Of a DNA stretch of 64,000 nucleotides, positions 1 to 10,187 are shown piece by piece. The translations under genes and the position numbers were made by a program. Within the stretch, counting starts at the first letter, position 1; every line of letters starts with the position of its first letter. The notes under the pieces are model-generated. The model was given only the letters and a program-made list of their open reading frames with translations. It had not been told where the DNA came from and did no database searches. The stretch comes from Cyanoderma ruficeps (Eukaryota; Chordata; Aves; Passeriformes; Timaliidae): NCBI GenBank assembly GCA_008694505.1, contig VZDJ01000219.1, positions 13,402,514 to 13,466,513 on the forward strand, read 5' to 3'.

Positions 1-117
1 GTCATAAACACACACAGGGCAGGGGAGACACAGGTTTTCAAATTTTCATTTTTACAGGTGGGTCCTGCCAGCACTTCCCCAGCCAGCACACCCTCACCCA
101 CTGCCACTGCCACCCAC
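1..117 (-). other. ERGIC1: ERGIC1 intron 5, donor end only
   Basis: The window begins inside intron 5. The donor GTGGGT is at 117-112; the acceptor and all further exons are outside. The G of the second intron triplet is a less common but accepted donor form. Confidence 0.9.
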
Positions 118-242
118 CTTGTTGATGCTGAAATGGCCCTCAAACCTGCAGCCATCCCCATTGTTGAGAGGGATCTTCATCGAGTTGTCAATGTGACCCA
201 CTTCGTGCCTTCCCATTTCATCCTGGATGTCCAGTCCAACCA
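118..242 (-). CDS. ERGIC1: ERGIC1 coding exon 5 (residues 84-125, luminal domain)
   Basis: This 125-nt exon encodes Leu84-Val-Gly-Leu-Asp-Ile-Gln-Asp-Glu-Met-Gly through Phe-Ser-Ile-Asn-Lys125 and ends exactly on a codon (phase 0). The acceptor has a very strong pyrimidine tract (complement of 246-280, including a 14-T run) ending CTCCTGCAG; the donor is GTGGGT (117-112). This is the beta-rich luminal part shared with yeast Erv41/Erv46-type cargo receptors. Val98, the residue I recall being changed in a reported human arthrogryposis allele, is Val here. Relative to human as I remember it, Asp113 replaces Ala and His120 replaces Gln. Later exons (from about residue 126, including the second membrane span and C-terminal tail) lie outside the window to the left. 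Confidence 0.96.
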
Positions 243-871
243 CTGCAGGAGTGGGAGAGAGAAGAAAAAAAAAAAAAATTAAACAAAATAAGTAACAGGA
301 AGATTGCACAGGAAAAGTATGTGTTGCTTTTACTTGAAAAAAATCCACACCTTTTTTTTCTGGCATTTGACTAAACTGAGCTTATAATAATGTCCTTTGT
401 CAAAAATTGTTACACCAGAAAAACTTTGTAACCAAACTTTTCATGCTGCCTATTTGACACAAATACACCTCCCATGTCCTGCCAGCTGCCTGCAATCCCA
501 GGCACAAACAGAAAACTTCAGGCAGACAAGGCAGGTGACTTGGGAAGAGCCAACAACCAGCTGGTGCATTCAGAGATCCCAATGGAAATTGGGAGGTTTC
601 TTGCTCCCAGACACAAAAAAGTTGCTGTAAAAGAAAAAATAAAAAAGGGAAATAACGTTTAGAAAGAAGCCAGTGAAGGGCATCAGCCACTAACACATGA
701 TCCAAGAAAACAGGTGCCCTGGCCTGGAACAGAAAGACTGGGATATTGGCAGAGGCTGCAGCTACTTGATTTCCATCCTGTTACAGAAGAAGGGCCACTG
801 GACCAGTCTGGGCTCATTTCAAGTGTTTCTTACAGCACAAAGAGGAGCTGCACAGCGAAAGGGGTACTCAC
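243..871 (-). other. ERGIC1: ERGIC1 intron 4 (629 bp)
   Basis: This short intron runs from GTGAGT (871) to the strong pyrimidine tract and CAG (243). I see nothing else in it. Confidence 0.93.
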
Positions 872-966
872 ATTCACAATGCAGGTTTGGCAAACTGATG
901 TTCAGATTCACTTCTATTTTCCCTCCGCTGTCTTTGTCTGGGTCATCCACGTAGAGCTCATTCACT
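872..966 (-). CDS. ERGIC1: ERGIC1 coding exon 4 (residues 52-84, start of luminal domain)
   Basis: This 95-nt exon encodes VNELYVDDPDKDSGGKIEVN followed by LNISLPNLHCE, with split codons at both ends. The acceptor TTTTTGTCCTGCAG ends at 967 and the donor GTGAGT runs 871-866. It starts the luminal domain. A sequon Asn74-Ile-Ser is present; as I recall, the matching Asn in the human protein is the annotated N-glycosylation site. Cys82 is conserved. Relative to my memory of the human protein, Glu70 replaces Asp and Asn72 replaces Ser. Intron 3 upstream is about 9.1 kb; intron 4 downstream is only 629 bp. Confidence 0.96.
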
Positions 967-2984
967 CTGCAGGACAAAAACACAGGTGGGTTCAGGCACA
1001 GGATTGCTTCTCACAGGGAAAACCCAAAATCTTGCACGGGGAGGGGGAAAAGGAGATTAGGAAGAGGAGGTTTGATTGTGTGATGGCTACAACAGAGGTA
1101 CAGAGAGCAGGGGAAGCTCTCCAGGATGGAATGGGGGCAAATCACGGCTTAATCTGACTTCTTGCTTGCAAAGTACAGGAGGCTTTAAACAAGTTCTGCA
1201 CCAGCAGAAAACAAAACTTCTGTTCTGTGCTCCCCGTAGCCTTCTCTACCCTGAGTTCTCAGAGGTGCTACAAAACAAGACTAATGCTGAAGAGGTGGCA
1301 GGTTATTGATCCAACCCTCCCCTCCCCTGGGCCGCCACTCCTTTTAGGCAGGAGGGAAGCGAGTGTTTTTCCATTTGTTCCATAAATAGTTCTAGAGAAA
1401 GGCTGCTCTCTCAGCTACCCCCCAGGAAAGCTTATTTGTGTCACTAATTGCCTTTTGTTATTGCCAGCCAGCTGACGGAGCAGCAGCAAGAGAAGGAAGG
1501 CAGCAGGACATGTTTGCATCCTTCTCCTTAATATCACATTTCAATCTATGAATGGTAACCAAAAGCGGGGACTAAAATCGAGGAGAAGAGGATTTGAGCC
1601 AGGAACAGATGGGAAGAAACATCCTGGACAGCAGGATCTCACACACTCTACACCAGCCTCCCAAAGAGTAATCTTGTCTCACAGCACCCACAGGGCTGGC
1701 ACGCATCTCACAGGAGACAAAACACAGATAGAGAGGCAGAGGAATGCAAGAGTATAAATATTTATTGTTGGCACGTACAATCCATCCCACATGTAAAAAA
1801 TAAACCAAAACAACCCCAGCGCTGAATTTGCTGAATGGTCCTGGAGAATCCACTCTGGGGAGACTCACCCCGTTGAACTGAGACGATGGTGAGATTACCT
1901 AGAAGCCCTTTTTTCCCCGTTCAGCAAATAACATTTGACAATTTCTCTTCCAGCTGGGCAGATTATAAAGCTACGGGAACTTCGATTCAGGCAAATTACA
2001 TAAAATAAAACTAGTGAGTGCTCTGTAGCATTTTTATTTTAAGTTCAAAGTGCACTGAACTCTTTGACAAGCCCCACGGGAGAGTCCACATGCTAACAGT
2101 CAAACCAGACTAAGGCAGCTACAAGACAGATTCAGAGAGTGATTTTGCTCTGGTGATACATCTCTGGGCCACCATGAACTGTTTGCCCTGTGGATTCAGA
2201 AGAAACAAACCTTCACACTGAGAAACACACACGCTGCCAGGTTTTTTGGAGGCAGTTACTCACAGGTCAGTGGGGTTTACAGACACTCATTTAAAACCAG
2301 CACAGCATTTGTCTTCAGCCTCACAGCCCTACCTTTCTCTGCTTTTAATTGGCTTGACAAGTTGCTTGCAATCATTACTCAACCTATTTTTCAAGTGATT
2401 AATAAAAATGACACAGAGGGAGGGGAAAGATTGCTCATCAGTGACCTAGTTAGTAGCTTTTTGGCTGAGCCCTCTCCTCCTGGGTGGAATGCATTCTCTC
2501 CTCTACGTGTTCATTACTGACGGATTGGGCAGCGATTGGATTAAGTCATATACCCAAATAAAGCGGGGAGGAGCAGCTCCAGCCAGGATGGGCATTAATC
2601 CCCCAGACCTCTCAGTGCTCCCTGAGTGCTGCCACCCATTTTCCCATTTCATAACCCCGGCTCCTTTCCAGAGCTGTGCTGGCCGAGATGCCCAGCCAGT
2701 ACCACGGGCACCTCCTGGCAAAAGGAGCACCCACAGCAGGGCTGGCAGAGCGCAGGCAGGTCCAGAAGCTCAGCTGAACATCCCAGCTCTCTGGAGAAAA
2801 GCCCTAGCATGGTTGGTGTTTGTATTTGCTGATTTCTAATCCTGAACGTGTCAGAAATCCTGCGGTTCCAGCACTGAAGGCGCGGGAGCCTTGGGGTGAC
2901 GAGCGAGTGAGAAGGAAATTTCTGATTTCTCTGGCAGAAATCAGAGGATGGACCGTGCACAGGGAAGCTCTGCCATAGGAAGGC

Positions 2985-3110
2985 AAGTGTGGAGGTCACT
3001 TGGCTGCTCACTGGATCACTGAGGCACAGAGAAGTAGGGCAGCTTGTCCAGGTCACACAGCCATTAGCTGCAGATAGAGGAAACTGGCTTCCTGTCCCCC
3101 AGTCCGGTCA
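2985..3110 (+). mobile_element. MIR-type SINE fragment
   Basis: The stretch at 3016-3064 (ACTGAGGCACAGAGAAG, then a near match to AACTTGCCCAAGGTCACACAGC) follows the highly conserved MIR core, and the part after it (ggaaactggcttcctgtcccccagtc-like) fits the MIR 3' side. MIRs are ancient tRNA-derived SINEs shared by amniotes; in birds they survive as short, diverged remnants. Confidence 0.8.
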
Positions 3111-5884
3111 CTGGACCAGCAGCTCCCAACCTGTCCCTTGGGCAAGGCTCACAGCCACTTCCTCCTCCTCCTCTTTACCCAGTAGCCCCTTGCCCCTCTC
3201 CTAGTCATGTTCCAAATTTCATAACCCAATCCACCACCCCACAGACATCAGACAGTTTGTGACAGCAGATCCTGCCTTTCCTTCCCCTCATTTCAACGCG
3301 CAGCGTCACCTCGCACGGAGCATCCACCCAGCTGGACCCTGCTTCTCCCTCCCAGCTCCAGCCACTGCCTCCTCATGGCTTGATCAGCTCTTGCTGAGGG
3401 CCCAAACTGACAAATCCAGCTCCAAAGAGCATCCTTTGTGTGTCACTGATATCCCCTCTTGCTATGGGGAACCAAGGATACACTGACAACACACCGCAGG
3501 CTGCAAACCTCAGGAGAAATGTTGTTTTCAACAAACTGGACATTCCTCTCCTCAAATATCTGGAGTATTCGAATGCTGGAAATCTCACAGGTAATGCAGA
3601 TTTCCAGGATCAAGGCTATTCCTTCCAGTGAACCACTGGCACCCAGGCTGCCACTGACATGGCCCTTGCTGTCCTCCTCCCCAGGGCCACGAAGCCAAAT
3701 TGCACACAGCCTTCCTACTATTCAATCAGACTCTCCTGGGATGTCAGGAAAAGCACTATTCCCCCCTCTAACCACTCTCCCTGAAGGAGTAACATCTCTG
3801 GCGGAAGAAAAGGAGTTGACTCTAATTTACAGCTGTCTGTCCTGGAATACAAAGTGTCCCAGGAGTAACAGTGCTCTAACAGTAAATCTGGGATGGTCAT
3901 AAGGGAAATAAAACCTGAGGCCAGGCAGAGAGAGGCAGTAATATTGGCCACATTGTGACTCCAAAGGCACGCTGTACTTTCCTCAAACATGCAGGAGTTG
4001 GTGTTTTCCTGGCTGCTACTAAGGAATATTTGAATAAAAGCTTCACAATTAAGGAGGGTGAGCAGAGCTCTGAAAGTACAAGGGGTCCAACACGACAGGT
4101 GAAAGCTGGAGCCTCCCACCACCGACCCAAGGAACGGGAGGGAAGTTTCTCCATGATCCACACACCAGGAATCTGCTTCACTTCTAGAAAGAGCCACTTG
4201 GAAATGCTTCACATTCCTGAGTGATGCTGCTGGCTTCCAAACTTCCAGCGTTCCACGCAAAAAGCCGGAGGGACCCTTCGGCCAGATCACGCCAATGGCA
4301 CGTGAGGAAAGGGGGCCACAGCAGCCAGAGGGCACAGCATGGCTGCAGGGTTTTGTCCAAAGAAAGTCAGACCTGCTCCCCGTGCTTTAGGTCTCAGATT
4401 TATGACCCAACAGCTTCGTTTCCCCAGAAACAAAACTTTACCCAGTAACTTATTCCCCACCCAGCAGCTCCAGCCATTCACTTGCTGAAGAGCCTGCAGC
4501 CCTTTGGATCCGAGGATGGGCACTGCATCCACCTTCCAGAGCTTCTCACACTGCATGGGTGCTCTCTAAACACATCTGTCCTCTGTCCTCCTTGTCCTAA
4601 GTCCCTGCTTCAGGTTTTAGCCTTTTTTCTCCCCCTTTCACAGCAAACAACCAGCCAGTCTCCTCCTCAGTCATCAGCCACAGAGAAAATACAGCCACTC
4701 ACCCCAGAAAACTGCAATTTACCTTGTCCTCCACCTCCCAGGAGGCACCCTCTGATCTCCAGGACCCCATGCCTAAGAGGGAAAATAATTATTCTTTCTT
4801 GAGGAAGCCCAAAGCTTCCCAGAAGATTCTCTCAGGTGAGCCCTCCTGGCTCCACTTGCCCTTTCAGCTCTAACCAACCACCTTCCAGAAACACAACCCT
4901 CCAACGCTGGCATTCCTGCACCATCACACTTTCAGTGGTGCCAGAGCAGAAACCATTAGACAAATCTTCTTTTCAATCAGCGTGAAGAAACAACAAGCAG
5001 GTCAGCAAACCATGTACTGCACCATGTGTCTGTTGCTCTGATCTTTGTCATCTCCTGCATCCCAATCAGCTCTCCAGCGTGCAGGTCCTTGTCCCAGATC
5101 AGCTGTGGAGCACAGCAAACACGCTGCCCTACAAAGCAAGGAATTACAGCACTCCAGGAGACAGGAAGAAGGAGAAGGGTTGGAAAGACGTCAATGTAGA
5201 CTTGAGTCAGGAATTGCAGATGACATCATGACACGACCTTCCTCTTCCTGCAAGCCCACACAGGGCACAGCAACCCCACACAAATGTCTAACACCTCGCG
5301 TTAGGTAATCCCCACGTTGCTACCCAAACATTCATTAAGCTTCTTACCTGCCTACCCCTCTCAGGGCTGCTAAGGATTACATCCTTCTGCAGAAAAGTGT
5401 CTGTCTCAAGGTCAGGCCCTGGCAGGAGCAGCATTACAACTCCCATTCATTCCCCTTTGCCTACAGAGCTGTGCTGCCTGTGCTGGGCTGGCTGGCTCCA
5501 GCATCTCACCTGCCTCCACTGGATGAGCCAGCAGGGTTGGAGGTGCATCTCCAGCTTAGTGTCAGCACACAGGAGTTGTGGCATCTCTTGTGCTCCCAGA
5601 TTACAGTTTGCAGCAGCAGAAACCCCTGCTGCAGCAGGATCACACTCTGCTGGTTGGTACCATTTCCATGGGCTGAGAGCCACAAAACACAGCCCACACG
5701 CTCTGGAGAGCTATGGGGCAAAAAGCTTCTGAAGACAGGTCTGGTGACAATCCTGCTGCTGTGCAGGATCAGTCCTGGGCACACCAATGAATCCAGTGTG
5801 GACAAGGAACACTGCACCCTGAAACTCCTGGAGTTTTGGTTCCTCCCACACTCCTGACTCCCCTCTTGGGGCTATCATCCTGTT

Positions 5885-5962
5885 ACAGGCCAGGAACGGG
5901 GCTTTGATCATCCTGGTGGGTCCCTTCCAGCTGAGGGTATTCCGTGACTCCGTGATTCATAG
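5885..5962 (+). mobile_element. CR1 LINE 3' end fragment
   Basis: It contains gatcatcctggtgggtcc and a short 3' tail (tccgtgactccgtgattcat) typical of the CR1 3' end, with the terminal repeat at the right, so the element points to the plus strand. It is heavily 5'-truncated. Confidence 0.8.
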
Positions 5963-6264
5963 TTTATGCTTTCATGAAAAGGCAGTAATTTTACTGCAGA
6001 TCTTCCGCTTAAGTAATTAATTGCCTTGCAGGGGGGCTCAGCTTTCCAATTAGCAAACTTGTCACTTCAGATAGGTTCTTGTCTGTTATTAAATTTTTAA
6101 AAAAACAAAAAAAAACCCAGAAAGAAAAAGCAAACACTGCCAGGAACAGTCTGTTTCTTCCTCCAGTGTGCTGTGACAGATGAATTAGCGTTGAGCAGCA
6201 ACATTCATACCACAAGCACCACATTCATACCCTCCTACCCCTTCCCCTGGCTGCCAATGCAAGG

Positions 6265-6440
6265 CAGACTAGATTAGTTAATTACATCTTTAATCCTTAA
6301 TGATGGAATACTTGGAAAACTATTATTGATCTTACAGGACATAATTCATGACCTAATTAGGGTGATAAAACGGCGAGATTATCATCTTGCCAGCTATTAA
6401 CGTCTAGCAGTGATCTGAGTTAATTAGAGAAGAGATGGGT
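6265..6440. promoter_or_regulatory. Candidate conserved non-coding element in intron 3
   Basis: An AT-rich, repeat-free block with densely packed homeodomain-type cores (ttagttaattac, ctttaatccttaatgatgg, cctaattagggtg, gagttaattagag). This is the usual look of vertebrate enhancers, but conservation cannot be measured here. Confidence 0.35.
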
Positions 6441-6732
6441 GATTTCTATGCTTCTGATTTGCAACACAGCAGCAGAGGAATGAGGAGGCTGCTAAAGGCA
6501 GGACAAGGCATTTTGAGCCCTCAGACTACCCTCAACTCAACCAACTATCGATCCTGCCCAGGAAAAACCAGACACATTTAACCCTTCAGCTTAATTTCTT
6601 CAGCCATTTGAGTCATTGGTTCAGTGGGACAAGAGGGTTTGATGCTTTGTTTGTCTTTCAGAGGTTCAAATGTGGAGCACAGAGCTGCTCTCCTTTACTC
6701 TTACTGAACTGAGGAGATTCATCAAGGTTCTT

Positions 6733-6905
6733 GGTCTGGAATCACTTAGGTTGGAAAAGACCTCCAAGATCATGGAGTCCGACCTGTGATCCATCCCCAC
6801 CTTGACACTCAGCCCAAAGCACTGAGTGCCACGTCCAGGTGCTCCTTGGACACCTCCAGGGATGGGGACATTCCAATGCCTGACGTTTGGACTGTCTTCA
6901 GTCAT
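6733..6905 (-). mobile_element. CR1 LINE 3' fragment
   Basis: It begins with ggaatcacttaggttgg and gaaaagacctccaagatcat, the reverse complement of the CR1 3' end, then continues through 'cacctccagggatggggac'. The 3' end lies at the left, so the element is on the minus strand, within ERGIC1 intron 3. Confidence 0.88.
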
Positions 6906-9795
6906 TCTCAGTCTGGACTAAAAAAAAACCCCTAAAAATCAAGCAGATCCTTGACTTCCAGAGTTAAACTCGCCCTCCCCTTAATGCCAATGACGGGTTG
7001 TGACTAGGAAAAGAGAAAAGCTCTTTTCCCCTCACCAGCCCTTCACTGAGCTTTTCCTGGGAAGGATGCAGCCCCACCTAAGTGCCAAGCTTGGATTTCC
7101 TTCAAGGCTGCTCACAGGCCTGTGAGGGTCACACTCATAAATCTGGAAGATGAGCAAGTGGGGAATTTTCGACCCTCCTCAGGGCTGGTCTCCCCAGGAA
7201 ACCCGTCAGCAGCAGAATAGGATGTGCCTTTAGAATGTGTTACCCCTTCCCTGAGCTTCCTGCAGCGTCTTGGTTTGACTTCCTAACTGGAGTCAGCTCC
7301 TGTGCACAGCCTCGGTGTTCATTAGAAGTGCCCACACGAGTTATGACACAGCCACTGTCCTCCCCACACAGGTAATGTTTGGGTTTAGGGCTATGACTGT
7401 GATCCTCGAGATGAGGGTGTCATTTCTTGGCTGGCTGCCACCCAGACAAACCTTCAGCAGCTGAGACTGTAAATGCTACAACAATGGGCTGGTCAAGGAA
7501 AAACAGCTTTGAAGTTGGGCAAGAGTGGCCAAACCGAGATTTCGAGTAATACCAGGCACGGAGGTTGCTGCATTCATGTGAACGTGGAAGAAAGTCCAGC
7601 AGTGGGCAGGAGCCAGTGAGCCTTTGGGGTCAGTGTGGTGCAGAGCAGACCTTCTTTCCTCATGTTTTTCTCGGTGTAACAGGGCTCTGAGGGAAGCAGG
7701 AGAGCTCAGCAGGGAACCTGCCACGTCTCTGAAGTGAAACACCAGGCCCAGTGCTCACCTCCTCATCAGCGTGCAGCTCTCCCCACCCAGCCGGGCTCTG
7801 TCAAGTGCTTGAAGGGAAATATGACACAAAAGGAGAAAGAGTGATGCAGTCTCACAGCACAGCTGGCAGTGACAAAGCAGGGAAGCTCATCCCATGTAGC
7901 TGCACAGCTGTGATCATTCAGGTCCTGGCTGCCATTGGGAAACTTCAATCTGGGTGAGGTATCTGCTGTAGGAGACTCTAAATACTAAAAAAAACTCCTT
8001 GAAGCTTGCAATAAAAGTTGATGAGAACAGTTTGCACGTAAGGAATCTTCCATACATTTGTAAGTATTTGGATCATGGGCAAACAAGGCTCAAAACTCCT
8101 TTTTGAGACAGTATTTCCCCTGTTATTTGCTGTTACCCAGTTTAATGGCAGCACAGAGTTCTCACAAGTTCCAGACCACGCACAGCTCCCAATTCTTATT
8201 CCCAGTGATGAGGCTCTGCTGCCTCACAATGCGCTGCCAGTAATACCTGACTGAAAGGGAACCACAAGAGGCTCACAACGACTTGTACTGGGTTTCTCAG
8301 AAGAGAAACCAATGAGTAAGAAATGGAAAAAAGAAAAGTTTACCCCTGCTTTCGAAGTCGCCGAACTGGGAAGGTCTTGAAGTGACTTTCTGAAGTGTTT
8401 CCGCTCTTCTGGGGGAGCCTTTTCACAAGGGCTGGGGGTGAATGTTCCCAGCAAGAGCCTGATGACTTGTAACTCATCAGAAGGAGGTTTTCCTACCCTT
8501 TTGTGTGAGCTTTTGTGTGGGACAGCCCGTGACGAATCCAGGTTCCTGCAGTCATTTGTCCCAGACCCTTGCATGACATCCCCTCTCAATTTTTACTGCT
8601 TTATGACCTGCAAACATCTCCTCCCCACACAGCTCCTGCTGGGAAAGGCACTTACCACCTCTCTGAGGTTTTAATGAGGAACTTGCCAGCTGAGCATGCT
8701 TACAGCACTTCCCAACATTTCTGCGGAAAATGCATCATCTTCTTAAGGAAAACACAAGAAGAGGCCTCAGAGAATTATGCAATTGTGCTGTTCAAAAAGG
8801 GATTTCTAGTCAGGAAACTGCCACTACATAAAGACAAGTGCACTCCAATAACTGGGTCAAAACTAGGTAAATACTACTAATTCCTCCTGTAAAGCATTAA
8901 CTGAAAGAAAAAAACAGAAAACCAGGCAAGAGAGTGAGATCTAAGAGGAGTGCAAGAAAAAGCCGTGCTTTGCTTGACGCAGTCTGCCTAGCTTTTCTCT
9001 GTTTTTTTAAAACATGAAACCCAAGGAAACTCAGCTCTGTGCAGTGGGTGATAAGGTGACCCCGGATTTCACAAGCAAACACACGGAACTGAAGTCAAAG
9101 AAACAGTGAGCAAGCAAGAAATCTGAGATACCATCTCTGAAGCAAACGTGCAACAGGCACAAAAAACGACCTGGAGCTTGATTATACCCCTGCCTTCAGT
9201 TAAACATTAGTCAACATCAACGTTATTCCTGAAATTATATTCTTGATCCAAGACAGAGCTGCACAAAAACAATGAAAGGGACTCCTGGTTATCAAAATGC
9301 TCCATCTAACCAAGGTTTCAGGGCCTTTTTTGCTCAGCACTGACATCTGCTGCTATCAGGACCATCGTGTGAGCCTGACAGAAGTTCCACCCTTCCCAAC
9401 TATCCAGGAACTGTGCCTCACGCTCAGTGAGCTCACTGCCACATCAGCAGGGTGATGGAGAAGGTTTCCTAGAGCCCAAAAGAAAGGTAGATGTGTCAAG
9501 AGTTACCAGAAGTTTACTTTGAGGAAGGAAGAACATGAGAAACAGGGGAAAAAAAATAAAAATCTGATTAACTCGGTGTTAATAAGCGCTTCATGCTTGT
9601 TCAATGAGCAATTTTTAAAAGTAGAAATGATTTCCATTTTTCTCAAAGCTGTCACCACCCGGGGCAACTTGTCCTCAGGCATAAAATCTGTGAACAAGGT
9701 TTCCTAGTAAGGCTCACCAGAAGAAAAAATTCACACATTAATGAAGCTACCTGCATGAATCAGAGATTCAGCTCTGACATTACAAAAAAAAAAGG

Positions 9796-9960
9796 CAATT
9801 ATTGATATTAAACTAATAATTCTTATTTTATGCAATCCATTTCTCCATGCTGCTAATTATGCAATCCAGCATGCAGCTAATAAAGCCTGGAACAGCTTCC
9901 TCTATCAAAAACAGTTCAGAACCAAGTTTGCCTATTAATTTTAGCAAATTAAAAAGCTGA
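9796..9960. promoter_or_regulatory. Candidate conserved non-coding element near exon 3
   Basis: An AT-rich block about 150-390 bp from exon 3 with several taat/atta cores and the 12-mer TTATGCAATCCA twice (9828-9839 and 9857-9868). The motif resembles a C/EBP-type or POU half-site. Confidence 0.35.
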
Positions 9961-10114
9961 ATGGATGTCTGAGAATTTGGACTCAACCTAAAGGAATCCC
10001 AAACCCATTAGGCAACTGACCTAGTGAAATGACAGGAATATTTCTCTCAGATAACAGTAAAGCTGTAAAGATTCACATGCCCACAAACAAGGGGAAAACA
10101 TGACTTTTACTTAC

Positions 10115-10187
10115 ATTTCAGTGGCTATGAATCCGGTGAGCTCAGACAGGAAGAGAAACAATATGAAGAGACAGCAGCAAACAGAGA
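10115..10187 (-). CDS. ERGIC1: ERGIC1 coding exon 3 (residues 28-52, first transmembrane helix)
   Basis: This 73-nt exon encodes essentially only the first membrane span: about 21 mostly hydrophobic residues with a Cys triplet at 31-33, then Ser-Glu-Leu-Thr-Gly-Phe at 42-47 leading into the lumen. The acceptor is TTCCAG (ending at 10188) and the donor GTAAGT (10114-10109). ERGIC1 is a two-span protein that cycles between ER and Golgi, with both tails in the cytosol and a large luminal loop, and it associates with ERGIC2 and ERGIC3. Compared with the human protein as I remember it, residue 30 is Val for Ile, residue 49 is Ala for Thr and residue 52 is Ile for Val, all conservative or mild. Confidence 0.96.

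Larger units (their letters stand above)
967..10114 (-). other. ERGIC1: ERGIC1 intron 3 (about 9.1 kb)
   Basis: The intron is bounded by GTAAGT at 10114 and CTGCAG ending at 967. It holds a MIR-type fragment (2985-3110), two CR1 fragments (5885-5962, 6733-6905) and two AT-rich, low-repeat blocks (6265-6440, 9796-9960) with clustered homeodomain-type TAATTA/ATTA motifs. No exon of another gene is visible. Confidence 0.88.

Noticed and set aside
3718..4335. 205-codon minus-strand open frame in intron 3
   Set aside because: No known domain, no coding-like composition and no splice sites linking it to anything; chance length is plausible in a 64-kb window.
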